A stretch of 64,000 bases of DNA, taken from contig JAAALK010000283.1 of assembly GCA_019279435.1 (NCBI GenBank), forward strand, positions 58,137,700-58,201,699, written 5' to 3'. The notes under the pieces were generated by a model. It made no database searches. It had not been told where the DNA came from and worked only from the letters and a program-made list of their open reading frames with translations. Origin of the DNA: Zizania palustris. Its lineage: Eukaryota > Streptophyta > Magnoliopsida > Poales > Poaceae. Both the position numbers and the translations under genes were made by a program. Below, one piece after another: positions 45,728-57,210 of the stretch; position 1 is the first letter of the stretch; each line of letters begins with the position of its first letter.

Positions 45728-46796
45728 CTAGCCAGGAAGAAGGCCGAGGCTAGATATGCTCTTGCCCCTCCCCGGTACGAAAGAGGGCGAAGCAGGGGTA
45801 CTCCGATCGTCGGCAGCTACCCCTTCGACCAGAACCGCAGCGGCAGAGGCAACCTCGGTGGTCGAGGCCGCCATTGCAGGGATGACCTCCGTCGCCAAGT
45901 TCATCCTGGCAGGCGCTTCATCCGCTCCGACGGACGCGTTCTCCACCGTCAAGCTCGGAGCGTCCGAAGGCACGGGAGGGTCCGCTTGAGCAGCAGCCTC
46001 CGAAGGTGCAGGAGCTTCGGATGCCACCGAAGCATCGACACCCGTAGAGGTACCTACTCCGATAACAAAATTAATAAGCATGTTTCCAGAGATAGTGTGC
46101 AGGTATTGATTAAAAAAGGGGGAGCTTCGGAAAGTACCTCCGGGAGCCTCGTGGGGTAGGATCGCTGGATCCTCCAAGACCTCGTACATCTGAAGGATGT
46201 CGGCGAAGTCATCTCCCAAGGTCCTACCCTCAACATTTCCTGCCGGAGCTGCGATTTCTGCCGTAACCGCCTCGGGTGTAGGCAAGTTGGGAGTAGCGGA
46301 GCCTGACTCCACTTGCATGATGACGGGCGCAGGGGGAACCGTCAGGGTTACGCTTACTACCTCCCTAACGGAGGTGCCAGGGGGGACCTCCCCTAGGTCT
46401 TCATCGTCATCCAGGAGGTAGGCTTCGAAGGCCGCCGCTGTCTGAGCGTCGGAGTCCTCTACCTCTTCGGAGGCTGAGCTCTGAGCGCCCGGCGATGAAG
46501 CAGATGAGGCAGGCGTCAACTGCGAAGGGGGCTTCGCTACTTTCTTCTTCCTGGGTGGTTGCTTGCCGGTTTTCTTGGATGGTTCGGCAGCAGCTTTCCT
46601 TTTGCGAGGAGCCGCTCCGGTCGGGGCGAAGTCAGGAAGAGGGGGGGCTCCATCCCGAGAGCTCTCCACACTCTGTTGGATCTCTCCCAGCATCCCACCA
46701 GCTCTAGCCTTTTTTGCCTCTCGGTCACCGAAGGGGCTCCGAGAACTCGTTCGGTGGCCCGAACTATGTCCTACGAAGCCAATGCTAGAGGCGCCG
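45728..46796 (-). pseudogene. D antisense gene, Ala/Pro/acidic linker exons
   Basis: Follows an acceptor CCTTTTCCTTTCAG at 46797. Encodes a low-complexity, nuclear-signal-like region (PPRKKKVAKPPSQ) and acidic stretches (AYLLDDDEDLGEVPP). An 81-bp GT-AG intron is likely at 46137-46057; its length is a multiple of three, so the frame also reads through. The phase at the upstream junction does not match, so this copy probably carries a frameshift. Confidence 0.5.
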
Positions 46797-46872
46797 CTGA
46801 AAGGAAAAGGTATGAGATTATGAATATAATTGTTTCCTTCATCTAATATGATGTTGCAGGGAATAGTCTTAC

Positions 46873-47767
46873 CTAAGTTTCGGAGGTCCCCCTCCGAGGT
46901 CTGTGGAAACACGATCGACCAGTTAGCTCTGAGGGGAGGGATCCAAAGGGCAATGAACTCTTCGGCCAGATCGCGCATACTCATGCGGCGAGCCACCGAA
47001 GTAAGCAGCCCTAGCCTCGTCAAGAGCAGGCTAGGGTTCGGAGAGATGTCCGCCTCCTTCCGGAACCAGATCTCCTGGAGAGGGCCAGCGAGGGGGGAGT
47101 CCTCTCCGACTTCGGCGTAAAACCACTGAAGTATCCAGTTTGTATACCACCTGTCATTTATGGCTTTTGCAGGGAAATGAAGGGCATGCTCCCTCCGTAG
47201 CTAGAAATTGACGCTACCGAAGGCTATGGTCACCTTGGAGTCCTCAGGCCCATCTTGTGGCTTCGGCTGGCATATAGCTTCGTGGGTCGCGGCGAAGATC
47301 TTGGAGCGTCCTTCGCATCCCTCTGCCCGGAGCGCCCATTCGAAGATGGCTAAGCGTGCGATGGCGTTGGGAGACAGCTGAGGCAGAGTTATGTGGAACA
47401 AGTCCAGTACCTCCACCAAGAAGTCCACAGCCGGCAGCCCCAAGCCTGCTTCGAAGAACGCATCGAAGACCACCACCTCCCCGCTTCGCTGCCTCGGAGT
47501 TGATTCTGGCCCGGGGACCCGAGTCCTCAGTCCAGCGCCCAGCTTTCCGTCCACAACTTCTTCAATAGATTCGGCGGTGCTCACGGATTGACCGATGAGG
47601 AAGCTTTGGGCGATCTTCTTCTTGGAAGGCGGACGGAGCGCCCGGGGATTCTTGGGCCAAGCGTCGCTCGAAGTCCCCGCCATTACCGCTGCTGCCGAGG
47701 CAGCCCACGCCTGCCTCTGCGCTAGGGTGTTGGATACTGCTGGAGTGGTGTGGCTAGTTCTTGCCAT
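46873..47767 (-). pseudogene. D antisense gene, first exon with gypsy-associated 'Transposase_28' domain
   Basis: ATG at 47767. Reads VVVFDAFFEAGLGLPAVDFLVE-type sequence with LPQLSPNAIARLAIFEWA, matching my recollection of the plant family called 'putative gypsy type transposon' (PF04195), normally found on the antisense strand of Tat elements. A TAG at 47201-47203 interrupts the frame. The same frame then continues to a GT donor at 46872 (TTAG|GTAAGA). Function unknown; possibly an element-encoded regulatory protein. Confidence 0.65.
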
Positions 47768-48058
47768 CGCACCTGGGTGCTCGAGAGGTTGGAGGATTGG
47801 GGGAAAGTGAATCACGAATAATGGATGCGGTAAAAATTCTTGGTTAATCCCTGTCTTTCCCTTTTATAACCGCACGTCCAGTGCTACTCTTCGATTGGTT
47901 TCACACTGCAGGTTCGGCTTCTGTCGCTGACAAGTGGGTCCAGTAATTGGAACGGCGAGCAACCGCCGTAAAAATCGACCGTTACCTTTTGCAGAGTGTA
48001 ACGGTTACTTGCGCCATAACGGCTACAGTCAAACGGCGCTCCACGATGTCTGCTCTCC
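47768..48058. other. presumed promoter of the D antisense gene
   Basis: Non-coding stretch upstream of the antisense ATG, ending at the solo LTR. A minus-strand TATAAAAGGG-like box (plus-strand CCCTTTTATAACC near 47858-47870) lies about 95 bp upstream of the ATG. Confidence 0.4.
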
Positions 48059-49970
48059 GGAACTGTAACATCCCAGAAATAAAAAGGAATTAAAATAAAG
48101 GAAATATATTATTAATACATTTCTTGAATTTATAATTAAAGGAAAATCCTAAAAGAGCCCTAATAAAGCCAAACAGGAAGGAATATTCAAAATTTGGACT
48201 TGAAAATTTTATGAGATAAACTAGAGGCCAAAATATAATTTTAGGAATTTTTCCAAATTTTTATCAACAGTGATTCAATCCTTAATAAAATATATGAATT
48301 ACTGGATTTATTTTAAATCAGAAAACAATTAAAAATCTTAATGGGCCTCAACCCCGAATTCGCCCTCAGCCCAGCCCAGCCCAACCGTGAGTCACTGACC
48401 AGTGGGGCCCGCTTGTCGGCGCCGCTTCCCTCCTCTCTCCCGCGCTCGTCCCCGCCTGGCCCACTAGTCATCCTCAGCCGCGCCCCCTTTCTCCCGCTGG
48501 CAGGTATGGCCCGCCTGTCGGCGCCATTGGTCTCGCGCTCGCTCACTGATAGGTGGAGCCCACTTGTCAGGATCGTCTTCCTCCCTGGAAGGGGATCGCC
48601 CCCTTCCTTTCTCCCGGCGATCACCTTCTGTTTCTCGTCGTCGACCGCCCGCGATCGCCCGGATCACCCCCGGATCACCTTCCCCGCACGCCACCGCCTC
48701 CTTTCCATCCATGGTGACGCGTTTTCGCGCTTAAGGAAAGCTACCCGAAGCTTGGAAAGACCTCGCCGGAGTTCTAGGGAACCCTTCGGTTCCTTGCCAT
48801 CTCGACCGCCGGTGACCCCCTATATAAACCCCTCTGGCCTCCGCACTCAGCCCACACTCACACCACCCTCCCCGAGCGAAAGCCGAGCGCCATCGCCTCT
48901 TTTTCGGTCTGAGGTCCTGCCCCACCTCCGGTCGCCGATCGCCGTCGATCCCGGCCCCACCGCCCTAGTCGTCGCCACCGTTGTGATCACCAGAGCCCAC
49001 CCGTCCTCGGCCACCCCTCGATTGGCCGTGGAACCCGCCAGATCACCGTCGCCGACGACCACCCGAGGAGACCTCGCCGTCTACCCTCGCCGTCGTCGCC
49101 GTCCATCGCCCATCTTCGCCGCCGAAGGTACCATCGTGACCCCCATCACCTCCGCGTTCCATTTCTGGCCCTAGCTAGGCACGTAGGCGCTCGCCGCCGC
49201 CGCCGTGGTCGCACCCGAGCCCGCCGTCGCCGGAGACGAAGGGTAAAGTACCCTCGTCACCACGTGTCGTGCCAGACGCACACACAGCCGTTCGATTGCG
49301 ATCGGAGGGCTAGGATTAAATCCCTCCGGGATTTAATATGGGCCCTCGGATCTGGTCAAAGGGGTATCGAGGCCTCTCGGCCGTCGATCGCCACTTAAAC
49401 CCCAGGATCGATCTGGTGCGTCCACGTCATACCGGTTCGCGGGATCTAATCCTGGCCGTCCGTTTTCATTTAAGGGATCCCGCCTCGCGCCTGGCCGCCG
49501 GATCTGGATCCAACGGATCTGGTTGATCCGGTCCACGCGCACAGTGCAGCAGTCCATCGTGGGCCTGGCTCACCGTGGACCAGAACCCTTTTTCAGTTTA
49601 AATAAAATTCTAGAAATTGATTTAAACTTTGAAAATTCATAACTTGCTCATTTTAACTCCAAATTTCACCATTCAAATTTTGTTAAATCCAGAATAATAT
49701 TCTCTACACATTAATGCCATAAAAACAGTATGTTACTGTTACCCAAAATATTTTTAACAAATAAAAGAATAAAAACCCCTTAGGGATAAATTATTAATTC
49801 AGAAAAATAAATTAGAAAGCCCTAAGAAATTAAGTTTACTGTTTATTCACCAAACATCAGAATATTAAAACTTTATTCCACATAATAAAACCCACAAATG
49901 TGTATGTTTAGTATTTGGTGAATTTTTGTCTGTTTATTGAATGTATTGTTTATTTTTCCGTATCGAGAAG

Positions 49971-50036
49971 ACTACGAGTTCATCGAGGAGCAGGAGTTCT
50001 ACCCCGAGGTTCCTTCATCACCATTTGCTGATCAAG
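49971..50036 (+). other. exon-like block 1 inside solo LTR C
   Basis: 66 bp, same borders as in A (GAAG on the left, CAAG|GCAAGT on the right). Reads YEFIEEQEFYPEVPSSPFAD in the same phase. Compared with A, changes are largely synonymous or D/E, Y/F type. The preceding leader frame also ends in phase 1 at the donor near 49129. Confidence 0.4.
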
Positions 50037-50389
50037 GCAAGTCATCGACCACCTCTGTGGAAACAGTTGATCATCATTGAGCCCATGTTTTAATAAATTA
50101 CCGTTATAACTCATAGGTTAATATTGCATTAGTCCAATATCAAGCCCTACACTTATATTTATTAGATCCCGTCCTTGTGTGCAACCCAAGCCATGCTTAT
50201 TGAGACTTAACTCCTTGTCACTCTACAAATATTATATTAGCTAGTGCCCAATGTACCGGCACAACTGCTATAGGATAAAAAGAATGAGTCGTAGATAGCT
50301 GGATTCTGTATATGAATTTCCCTGTTATTCTCGTCTCTGGACTCTGTTGGAGTTGGCTAAGTTATAAGTATGGTGGGTTCCGGGTGCAA

Positions 50390-50792
50390 GCTCGGGCATT
50401 GGTTTGTCGCACCCGGGGCACTATAAGGACCGGTCTGCGGGATCTGTTGCAAAGCACTTCCGTACCAACCACAAGTCTAATGGGTAAGTCCTAACTGGAA
50501 GTATGTAATACTCCGGCTCGATGCACCATAGAGGAGGGGGCAAGGGGCTAGCCTGCGGGTGACTTGTACCGACGAGGCTCAAGGGGGGGTATGGTGGGGC
50601 TCCGATGCGTCGGGACACCATATGAAACCCATAAGAGGGTGCTATTGAGTCGGGGAGGACTATATGGAAGGTTTTGGCACGAGTTCCTGTGAAATGGGTC
50701 ATCTCGTTACACTTCGGTGTAGGTGATGAGTGCGTGCCTTGTGGGTACAGTGGTACATCTCTGATCAGAGTAAAATCAATCTTTTCGAAAAG
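50390..50792 (+). ncRNA. conserved structured RNA region in solo LTR C (candidate)
   Basis: Hairpin CCGGGTGC/GCACCCGG (50390-50416); junction stem GGCACG/CGTGCC (50676-50738) whose inner arm here is extended to ACAC-TTCG-GTGT between CATC and GATG; both 12-nt palindromes (50759-50770 and 50781-50792). Hairpin GAGTAC/GTACTC lies at 51067-51082. Confidence 0.5.
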
Positions 50793-51359
50793 CCGAGCCC
50801 ACAGTCAAGGGCGGGTTGTGTGACTACTCGCAGTTAGTTTACAATTGTTTGAATGGTCGAGTTATTCATGGCATGTAAGGACTGTTGAGCGAGGTGGGGC
50901 TGACTGTACCCCTCGAGTTAGAAGATGATGATGCATACACATGTTTATGTTTCAGTACTAATAAATTGTTCACATTAAATTGCTTTACAAATTACTCGCT
51001 TCCGCAAAACTAGCCACTATTTCCCTTGTTATTATCCTGCATTATATTTGCATTCGGTGGCTTGCTGAGTACATCTGTACTCACCCCGTTGACTTACACC
51101 ATCAGAGCCCGTCTACTACGAGGAGGATGCAGGTCTGGAGTAGCGACCCAGTCAAGGCGAGACTGGAAGGAGGCGTTCATCTAGGACCCTTATTTTATTA
51201 GTTTCTCTTCACCTTTATTCACTTTTGTATTAATGCGGTCTACGAACCATGAATGATTGCCCGTATTGTACGTGGTCGCATGATGAACATCTTGTTTTAT
51301 TGATTTTCTATGGAATTTCAATAAAGTCCTGATTTATTAAATCGGGGCGTGACAGGAAC

Positions 51360-51555
51360 CGTTCCCCTCCCAATGTGCGTTCCCATTGCATTAGGAACCC
51401 GAAGGAGGAGGTTCGAACACGTTGGGTTCAAAGTCCTCGACTAAGTTATAACATGCCCGAATCCTCTTTAAGCCTCAAAAAATAGAAATGTTCCTTCCGT
51501 ATACTGCCTTCTTTCTAAACAGGTTAACTACAGAGAGGCGTATTCGAGGGGCTAC
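51360..51555 (+). other. D 3' untranslated end before the LTR
   Basis: Short remnant of the D internal region between solo LTR C and the 3' LTR. The purine-rich stretch ATTCGAGGGGCTAC just before the LTR is a weak polypurine tract candidate. Confidence 0.4.
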
Positions 51556-52050
51556 TGTTGGGGGAAATTACTCCGTTTCCAGGGCTCAAAGATTAATCCT
51601 TCAAAGGCTGAGGAGGGTTCCGAAGCTAGTAAGCAGTTGTTCGAAGTATGAGTCGCCACGCCGAAGGGTGCAGCGGTGCGAAGCCCTGGAGAACCCTCCG
51701 AATGGAAGATGGAGGCCTCAAAGCCGAAGGACATGATTGATGGGATGTCCAGCTTATCCATCTACCTTGTAGTATTTTACCTTATATAACCTTGTCTCTG
51801 GTACCGAATAGGTTCCACTAAGTCGGTTGTAATCCAGGGGTAATTAGGTATTTTCTTTATGCTTTTTTACCTATAAATACCCCCCTTTGTACCCTGTAAA
51901 AGGGGATCCAGAACAAGTTATTCATTACACTCATTCGGACTACTCGAGTTATTATCCAATTCGGAGGTTCGAGGTAGTCCTAAAACGCAAACTCCTTGTT
52001 TGTCCGTTCTTGATCTCAAAGAACCTGTTGGCGTAACATTTGCGCCAACA
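51556..52050 (+). repeat. 3' LTR of element D
   Basis: 495 bp, about 98 % identical to the 5' copy. TATAAATA at 51872-51879. Followed by CATGG (52051-52055), the target duplication. Confidence 0.93.
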
Positions 52051-52055
52051 CATGG

Positions 52056-52334
52056 CATTCAATTAATGAAGAAAGAGAAAATGTAGTGTCATCACCATGA
52101 CATAGTGCTAACCCGTTTCCAAGACGGATGAAATGAAATGAAACAACCATTGAGAGCTAAATCGTTTCATCAGAGAGAGGGTATTTTATGAGAGCTAGTT
52201 GCATTTAATTACACTGGTTAGCCTAGGAAATAGTGAAATGAAACTCTCCACTGAGAGAGGGTATTTCATTGAGTTGTAAAGTTGACATGACATTATACGA
52301 AACAGTGCTATGAAACCCACCATTGTGAATAGCC
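52056..52334. mobile_element. right part of the Tourist-like MITE split by D
   Basis: Ends CCATTGTGAATAGCC followed by TAA at 52335-52337, matching the left end at 11650. Together with 11650-11727 it forms one MITE. Confidence 0.8.
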
Positions 52335-52337
52335 TAA

Positions 52338-52655
52338 CTCGACAAACTCGTGGGTCAAAATTTAGACCCGATCCTAGCGTCGACCTTGTAGGGACGGGCC
52401 CCAGTTTGTTCCTGGCCCTATCGGGTCAGTTGTCATGCCTAGCCTTAGTCCATCGACGGGGGTTATCCCATTGCCCGGGTCCATCACTTAGGCATTTGCC
52501 CGTTGCTAGGCTTTCGCACATCGCCCATCATGTCCTACGTCAGTTCTTGACCAATTTAAATTCATCGCATCATCTAGTCCGAACTTAAAGATTATATTGA
52601 TGTATCTAGGCCCTAATTTGTTTTGGTGTTTCAATGATGATAGTGATCAAATGCT
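52338..52655. other. unassigned spacer
   Basis: Continues the sequence that lay left of the MITE before insertion. GC-moderate, with GGGTCAAAATTTAGACCCG-type words; no gene seen. Confidence 0.35.
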
Positions 52656-53336
52656 ACTTATATTATTTCTAAGACGAATGCAAGAAGTAAGAATTGCAAT
52701 CAGTTGGAAACGGTCGAACACATTTTATTTTGTTGTCCGATTGCGAATTTTTTGTGGTGTTTCGTTCGAGAAGCTTTGGGTTGGTCAGCTTCCCCTTCTT
52801 CTCTATCTAACTTTTTCGGTGTTGTGTCACATAAGACTAACTCTCGTGAAAAAAACTCTTGATGGGGTTGCTGCAGCTGGGGTGTGGGCGATCTGGTTAT
52901 CAAGGAATGAGTTTGTTTTCAATAATCGTATGCCGAATGATGTGATTGCACTACCTTATAAAATGACTTGTATGGCTTCGCAGTGGATGATCTTAGCTCC
53001 GGGGCGGCTATCGGAAGATGTCTCAAGGATTAGCGGCGCGGGGCGCGGCAAGAAACTCAAACTCTTGAAATGACCAGTCTGCGCGCGGCAGGGGTGGGTG
53101 TCTGTTTGGTTTGGCTTAGATAGTCCTTCGGGTTGTTCCTTTTGGGTGTTTTGTTTCTGCTACTTGAGACCGTTTTAAGTTGTGTGTGTCCGAGCAATGG
53201 TTGTCTCTTTTGGCTGGTGTGGGTCATAGCGGTTTGTGGTCTGATTGTAAACCGGTATCCCAATAAACTTCTGTTACTCTGTTTGGCTTTCAATACAAAG
53301 CCGGGCATGACGTCGTTTATGCCTGGTTAAAAAAAG
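52656..53336 (+). mobile_element. 5'-truncated LINE (L1 type), 3' end
   Basis: Reads ETVEHILFCCPIANFLW, the reverse-transcriptase zinc-binding (zf-RVT) region at the end of LINE ORF2, then a stop and frame change. It continues as VWAIWLSRNEFVFNN, a typical LINE C-terminal motif. The 3' UTR has AATAAA near 53261 and the element ends in a short A tract (TTAAAAAAAG, about 53327-53336). It is a dead fragment. Confidence 0.75.
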
Positions 53337-55127
53337 TGGTATTGTAGCTCGTTTTATCTTGAAGAAATCAAGTTATTTGTTCTCTTATGCTCAAATAGTG
53401 TGTGTTGCAAAATTTTTATATTTTCTTGAGTCTATGTATGTTGTACTATCAAGAGGGATGAGTTAATCGTTGATCCAAAGATAAATTCTCAAATCAATAT
53501 GTTTCATTGAAAGTTTTGGAATTATTTCAAAGTTGGTTTTTGGTTTCTAGAAAAGTTGGACCATCTGAGTTTATCCGTATTGTCCAAAATATGCTTTCTG
53601 TTGGATTTTATTTGCACTATGGACTATTTGGGTTTAAACTGGACAATCCAAAAACAAGCATAGGCTTGAATTTATTTACATATCCGAATGTCTAGATCCT
53701 AGCCAGACAATTCGAAAACATGGTTTTGTTCGATTTGTTTTTGAGCCCGATTGTCTGCATCCAAATTGGACCATTCGAAAAAATGCTTTTTTTAAAATTA
53801 TTTTTTGAGTCGAACTGAAAACTTGTTTCTGTTGAAATTTATTCTGAAGTCGGAATGTCCGGATTTTTTGCTAGACTATTCAAAATCACTCTCTGTTTGA
53901 TTTTTATTCTGTGGTCGGACTGTCTGGAGTTTGGTCAGACAGTATGAAAACCTCTTCCTATTTGGACTAAATTTTTGGCCTGGAATATCCGCACTCTGAC
54001 CGAACTATCCAAAACACTTATTTTGTTCTGTTTTTATTTGGTCCAAATTATTCGGTTAAGCCTGAACTATTCGTAGGAATAATGCGTGATTTTTTACCTA
54101 ACGGATAGATTTGGTACAAGGGTATAAATACTCTTTCCATCCATAATAAGAGGGACATGATTTCCAACCCTAGACATCCTACCATTTTTTCTCATTCTTT
54201 CATGTACGTTCTCTTGGATCTTGAGGGAAGAAGAGTGTTCTTCCACACAATCTCCATGTGTTTTTGTTGGATCAATCTCTTGAGAGTTGTGTTAGTGCGT
54301 GCTTTGAGTTCTTCACTGGTTATTGAGCACACGATGTTGGATCACGTCATTAAATCTATTACCCTTAGAGATCAAGATCTCTTAGACGACTAAACATCGA
54401 TCCGCGAGCACCTAAGAATTATGGGTGAGCAGACAAGTTAGTACAAGGCCTTGCATCGGCTTCAAAAAACAGTAAAAACCAAGACTTACGAAAAGATCTT
54501 GGTGAGAATGAGGGTTGAAAGAGATCCAACTCTTTGGGGTTTTCTCAATAAAAGCATAGGATCGGAGGATTAAAATTTTGGAAAAAAATCATTTTGCCCA
54601 TTATTGTTCTTACTAGTTATGATTTTCATTGATCTATTTATTTGCTAGCAATCTTAAGTCTCATTGAATTCATTGAGTAGCATATTTTTCACATTAGTTA
54701 TTTTTTATTTTGAAAATCTATTGTGAACGAACCATACGGTTTACCTAGGCACGGTTAATTGAAAAAATGAATCAAACATTTTCGATTGTTTGGTTCGGTT
54801 TTGATAAATTTAGCAAGCTAATCGGTTTCCTGATCTTTGAAAATTAAATTTTCTAAAAACTGGAAAAAATGAACCGATGAAACTATTATGCATATATATA
54901 TATATATATATATATAAAGCCGAATTGGATCAAATCCGTAGCTGTACAGAATAACGTCGGTCGGTCGACGCGAGGCGTGCAAACTGGGAGAGAGCTCAAG
55001 AGCTGAGGTGAGCTAGGCTAGCCGTACAACTCAGACAACCGAGGTGGCAGTCAGCGCCGACACGTGGACATTCAAATCCAGTTGGACATCGTTCGTTATA
55101 AGGAGGGCATCTTAATTAGACAAGCTG
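53337..55127. other. degenerate repeat DNA, possibly an old LTR
   Basis: 53560-54060 contains repeated, diverged words of the type GGACTGTCTGGA and TTGGTCAGACAGT, seen in some grass LTRs. A TATAAATACTC box lies at about 54123, followed by a leader-like stretch. No LTR borders or coding domains could be established. A (TA)n run occupies about 54893-54916. Confidence 0.35.
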
Positions 55128-55135
55128 TATAAATA
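55128..55135 (+). promoter_or_regulatory. TATA box of the gene starting at 55333
   Basis: TATAAATA about 200 bp upstream of the ATG in otherwise gene-like promoter sequence. Transcription would start near 55160, giving a 5' UTR of about 170 nt. Confidence 0.6.
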
Positions 55136-55332
55136 TATCTGTGCCCAAATCCATTGGCTACTATCAAATGCTACTAGCTGAAGCCTCTGTCCATCTATAT
55201 ATATATGGCAAGTCTTGCATTCGGCAGGAAGAGGAATTGAAATCCAGCTGCAACAAGAAGGCCGGTCAGGTGATCAGTGGGCGCGCGACGACCGAGCTAG
55301 CTAGAGATAGAGGAGACTAGCTAGCTGGAGAT

Positions 55333-56956
55333 ATGATGATGGTTACCCATTCCAGGACGTCGTCGGAGACGACGACGGGCATGCCGTCCGTTCCGGCGGC
55401 GAAGGGCGGCGTCGGCGTCGGCGGCGTGGCGAGGACGCTGGCGCAGCACCACCAGGCCGTGGTCGGGTTCCTGTTCGGCTTCCTCCTGGTCCTCCTGCTC
55501 TACTCCACCGTCTCCGGCCAGCTCGGCTCCGAGGATGCCACTGGTATATATATACTATATAATCCCTGCTTCAATTCCATCTTGTCCAGGTGTACGTGCT
55601 GATTTCTTTGATCATCTCCACGATTCATATCCTCTTTTTTCGTTCTGGCATTCGTGATCGTTACAGAAAAAAAATTCAGAGTTTAATTTGCGACTGGTTT
55701 CTTTTCGTGTTTACTCCATGGCTACACGCCACTGACGATTTGTTTCTCTTTTGTTATGACTAGCACGTCTTCGTCTTTCTTTGGCCCGGTATGAACTCAA
55801 CGATTCTTCTGAAATTCTCTCTCGGAGCTCCTTATTGATTGCTTTGCGAAATGTTTAGTAGCGACGCTAAATTAGGCCTCACATTTATTGTTAGCTTTAA
55901 AATGTTACCAATTAAAACGGAAATTGTAGCCGATCGTCTCATGCATGCATGCATGCATGCATGCAAGCATGCATATGCTTCACACCTCGATGCAATTATC
56001 AAAATCTGATACGCTTAACATGACACCAGCTTGATGGCAACACCCGATTAAGTAGGTAGACAGCTTTTGTTACGAGTAAATAAAACACCATTTCGAATTG
56101 AATTAACGTCCCTGCTCATCAGCTTAATTAATGGAAAATGGAAGGACAAATGCTGTTTTCTCATATTCCAATCAGATTATGCACACGTGGAATACGGAGC
56201 TAAACATTTTAATCTTTTTGTTGCTGTTAGTACGGGCAGTGACAACGCAGTCTACGCCAGCCGTGCATACCGATCAACAGAGAGCCAGGCCCGCCTCTCC
56301 GACCTCACCGACGACGACGACGACTGCACCGACGACGGCGACGGCGACTGCGACGGCGACGTCCATACCCAGCAACGCGACGACGACGCAAGGTATAGTA
56401 CTAAAAACTAGTTGACAACGATGCATACATACTGAATGATTCCATCGTCAAATTAAGATTCTCCCGATAAAACTTATTAAACCAAATGCTAGCTGCTTAA
56501 TACCGACACAACATTAATTATTATTTCCATGCATCCTAAATAATACAACATTATAAATATTTGGTGAGTGCGATGATTAGTTGAGATGATAGAGTAGGTG
56601 GCCGGAGAAATATTTAAAGAAGAAATATATATAGCCACTCTAAATACATGTTAAAAACTAAACTAAATAAACCCAGCTATACCTTATATATATAACAGAG
56701 ACGTATAAGTTTTTCTAATTAAGGTTGCTAGGAATGATGTTACTGACAAACCGAAATTAAACCTAATTGGCCCACATGAGTTGTATCTTAGTGGTGCCGT
56801 GCTCGAGTGATCAGAGTGTGCCCTTAAGTATGATATGAGAGGGAGATGCAATGTTTATTAGCTTACAAGTTGGCAATGGCAGCAGGCATGGCCCTTGATG
56901 GCTGACTACATGATTGATGTGTGATTTGTAGAATCAAATCAAGACACGCCATCTTG

Positions 56957-57015
<59 letters not shown>

Positions 57016-57178
57016 GGTAGCGCTATTCTACACCACGTGTGTAGAATAATTATTCTACATCGACTATTTTCAGTAGTAGATTTTCTCAGTAGAATAGCTA
57101 TTGAGTACTACTTTTTTCTCAGTAGTATATTTGTCGGTAGAATAGTTATTCTACACCCGTGATGTAGGATAGCATTTG

Positions 57179-57210
<32 letters not shown>

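Larger units (their letters stand above)
48064..51354 (+). mobile_element. solo LTR C, relative of the A/B family
   Basis: 3,291 bp, TGTAACATCCC to GCGTGACA, flanked by GGAAC (48059-48063 and 51355-51359). There is no internal region, so it arose by LTR-LTR recombination of a full element. Shares overall layout with A and B: TATATAAA at 48821, ATG-free leader to the donor CGAAG|GTACCA at about 49129, AT-rich middle, exon-like blocks and the structured region. It is much more diverged, so it is a useful comparison for conservation. Confidence 0.9.
11728..52050 (+). mobile_element. Element D: Ty3/gypsy Tat-type LTR retrotransposon with nested insertions
   Basis: Two related LTRs (493 and 495 bp) both run TGTTGGGGG to GCCAACA and are flanked by CATGG (11723-11727 and 52051-52055), so this is one insertion. 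The order is LTR, PBS, gag, pol (protease, RT, RNase H, second RNase H, integrase), tandem repeat, antisense genes, LTR. Without its three large insertions (hAT, A, solo LTR C) D would be about 11.7 kb. The second RNase H after the first and the antisense genes before the 3' LTR place it in the Tat lineage. The LTRs differ at about 11 sites (about 2 %), and the coding region carries premature stops, so D is dead. Confidence 0.93.

Noticed and set aside
48341..49174. 277-codon ORF in solo LTR C
   Set aside because: Begins upstream of the LTR TATA box and is Pro/Arg/Ser low complexity. Only its last part may matter as the leader exon discussed in the findings.
53337..54420. Possible copia LTR with TATA box near 54123
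   Set aside because: No TG..CA borders, TSD or internal region could be found, so kept only as degenerate repeat DNA.
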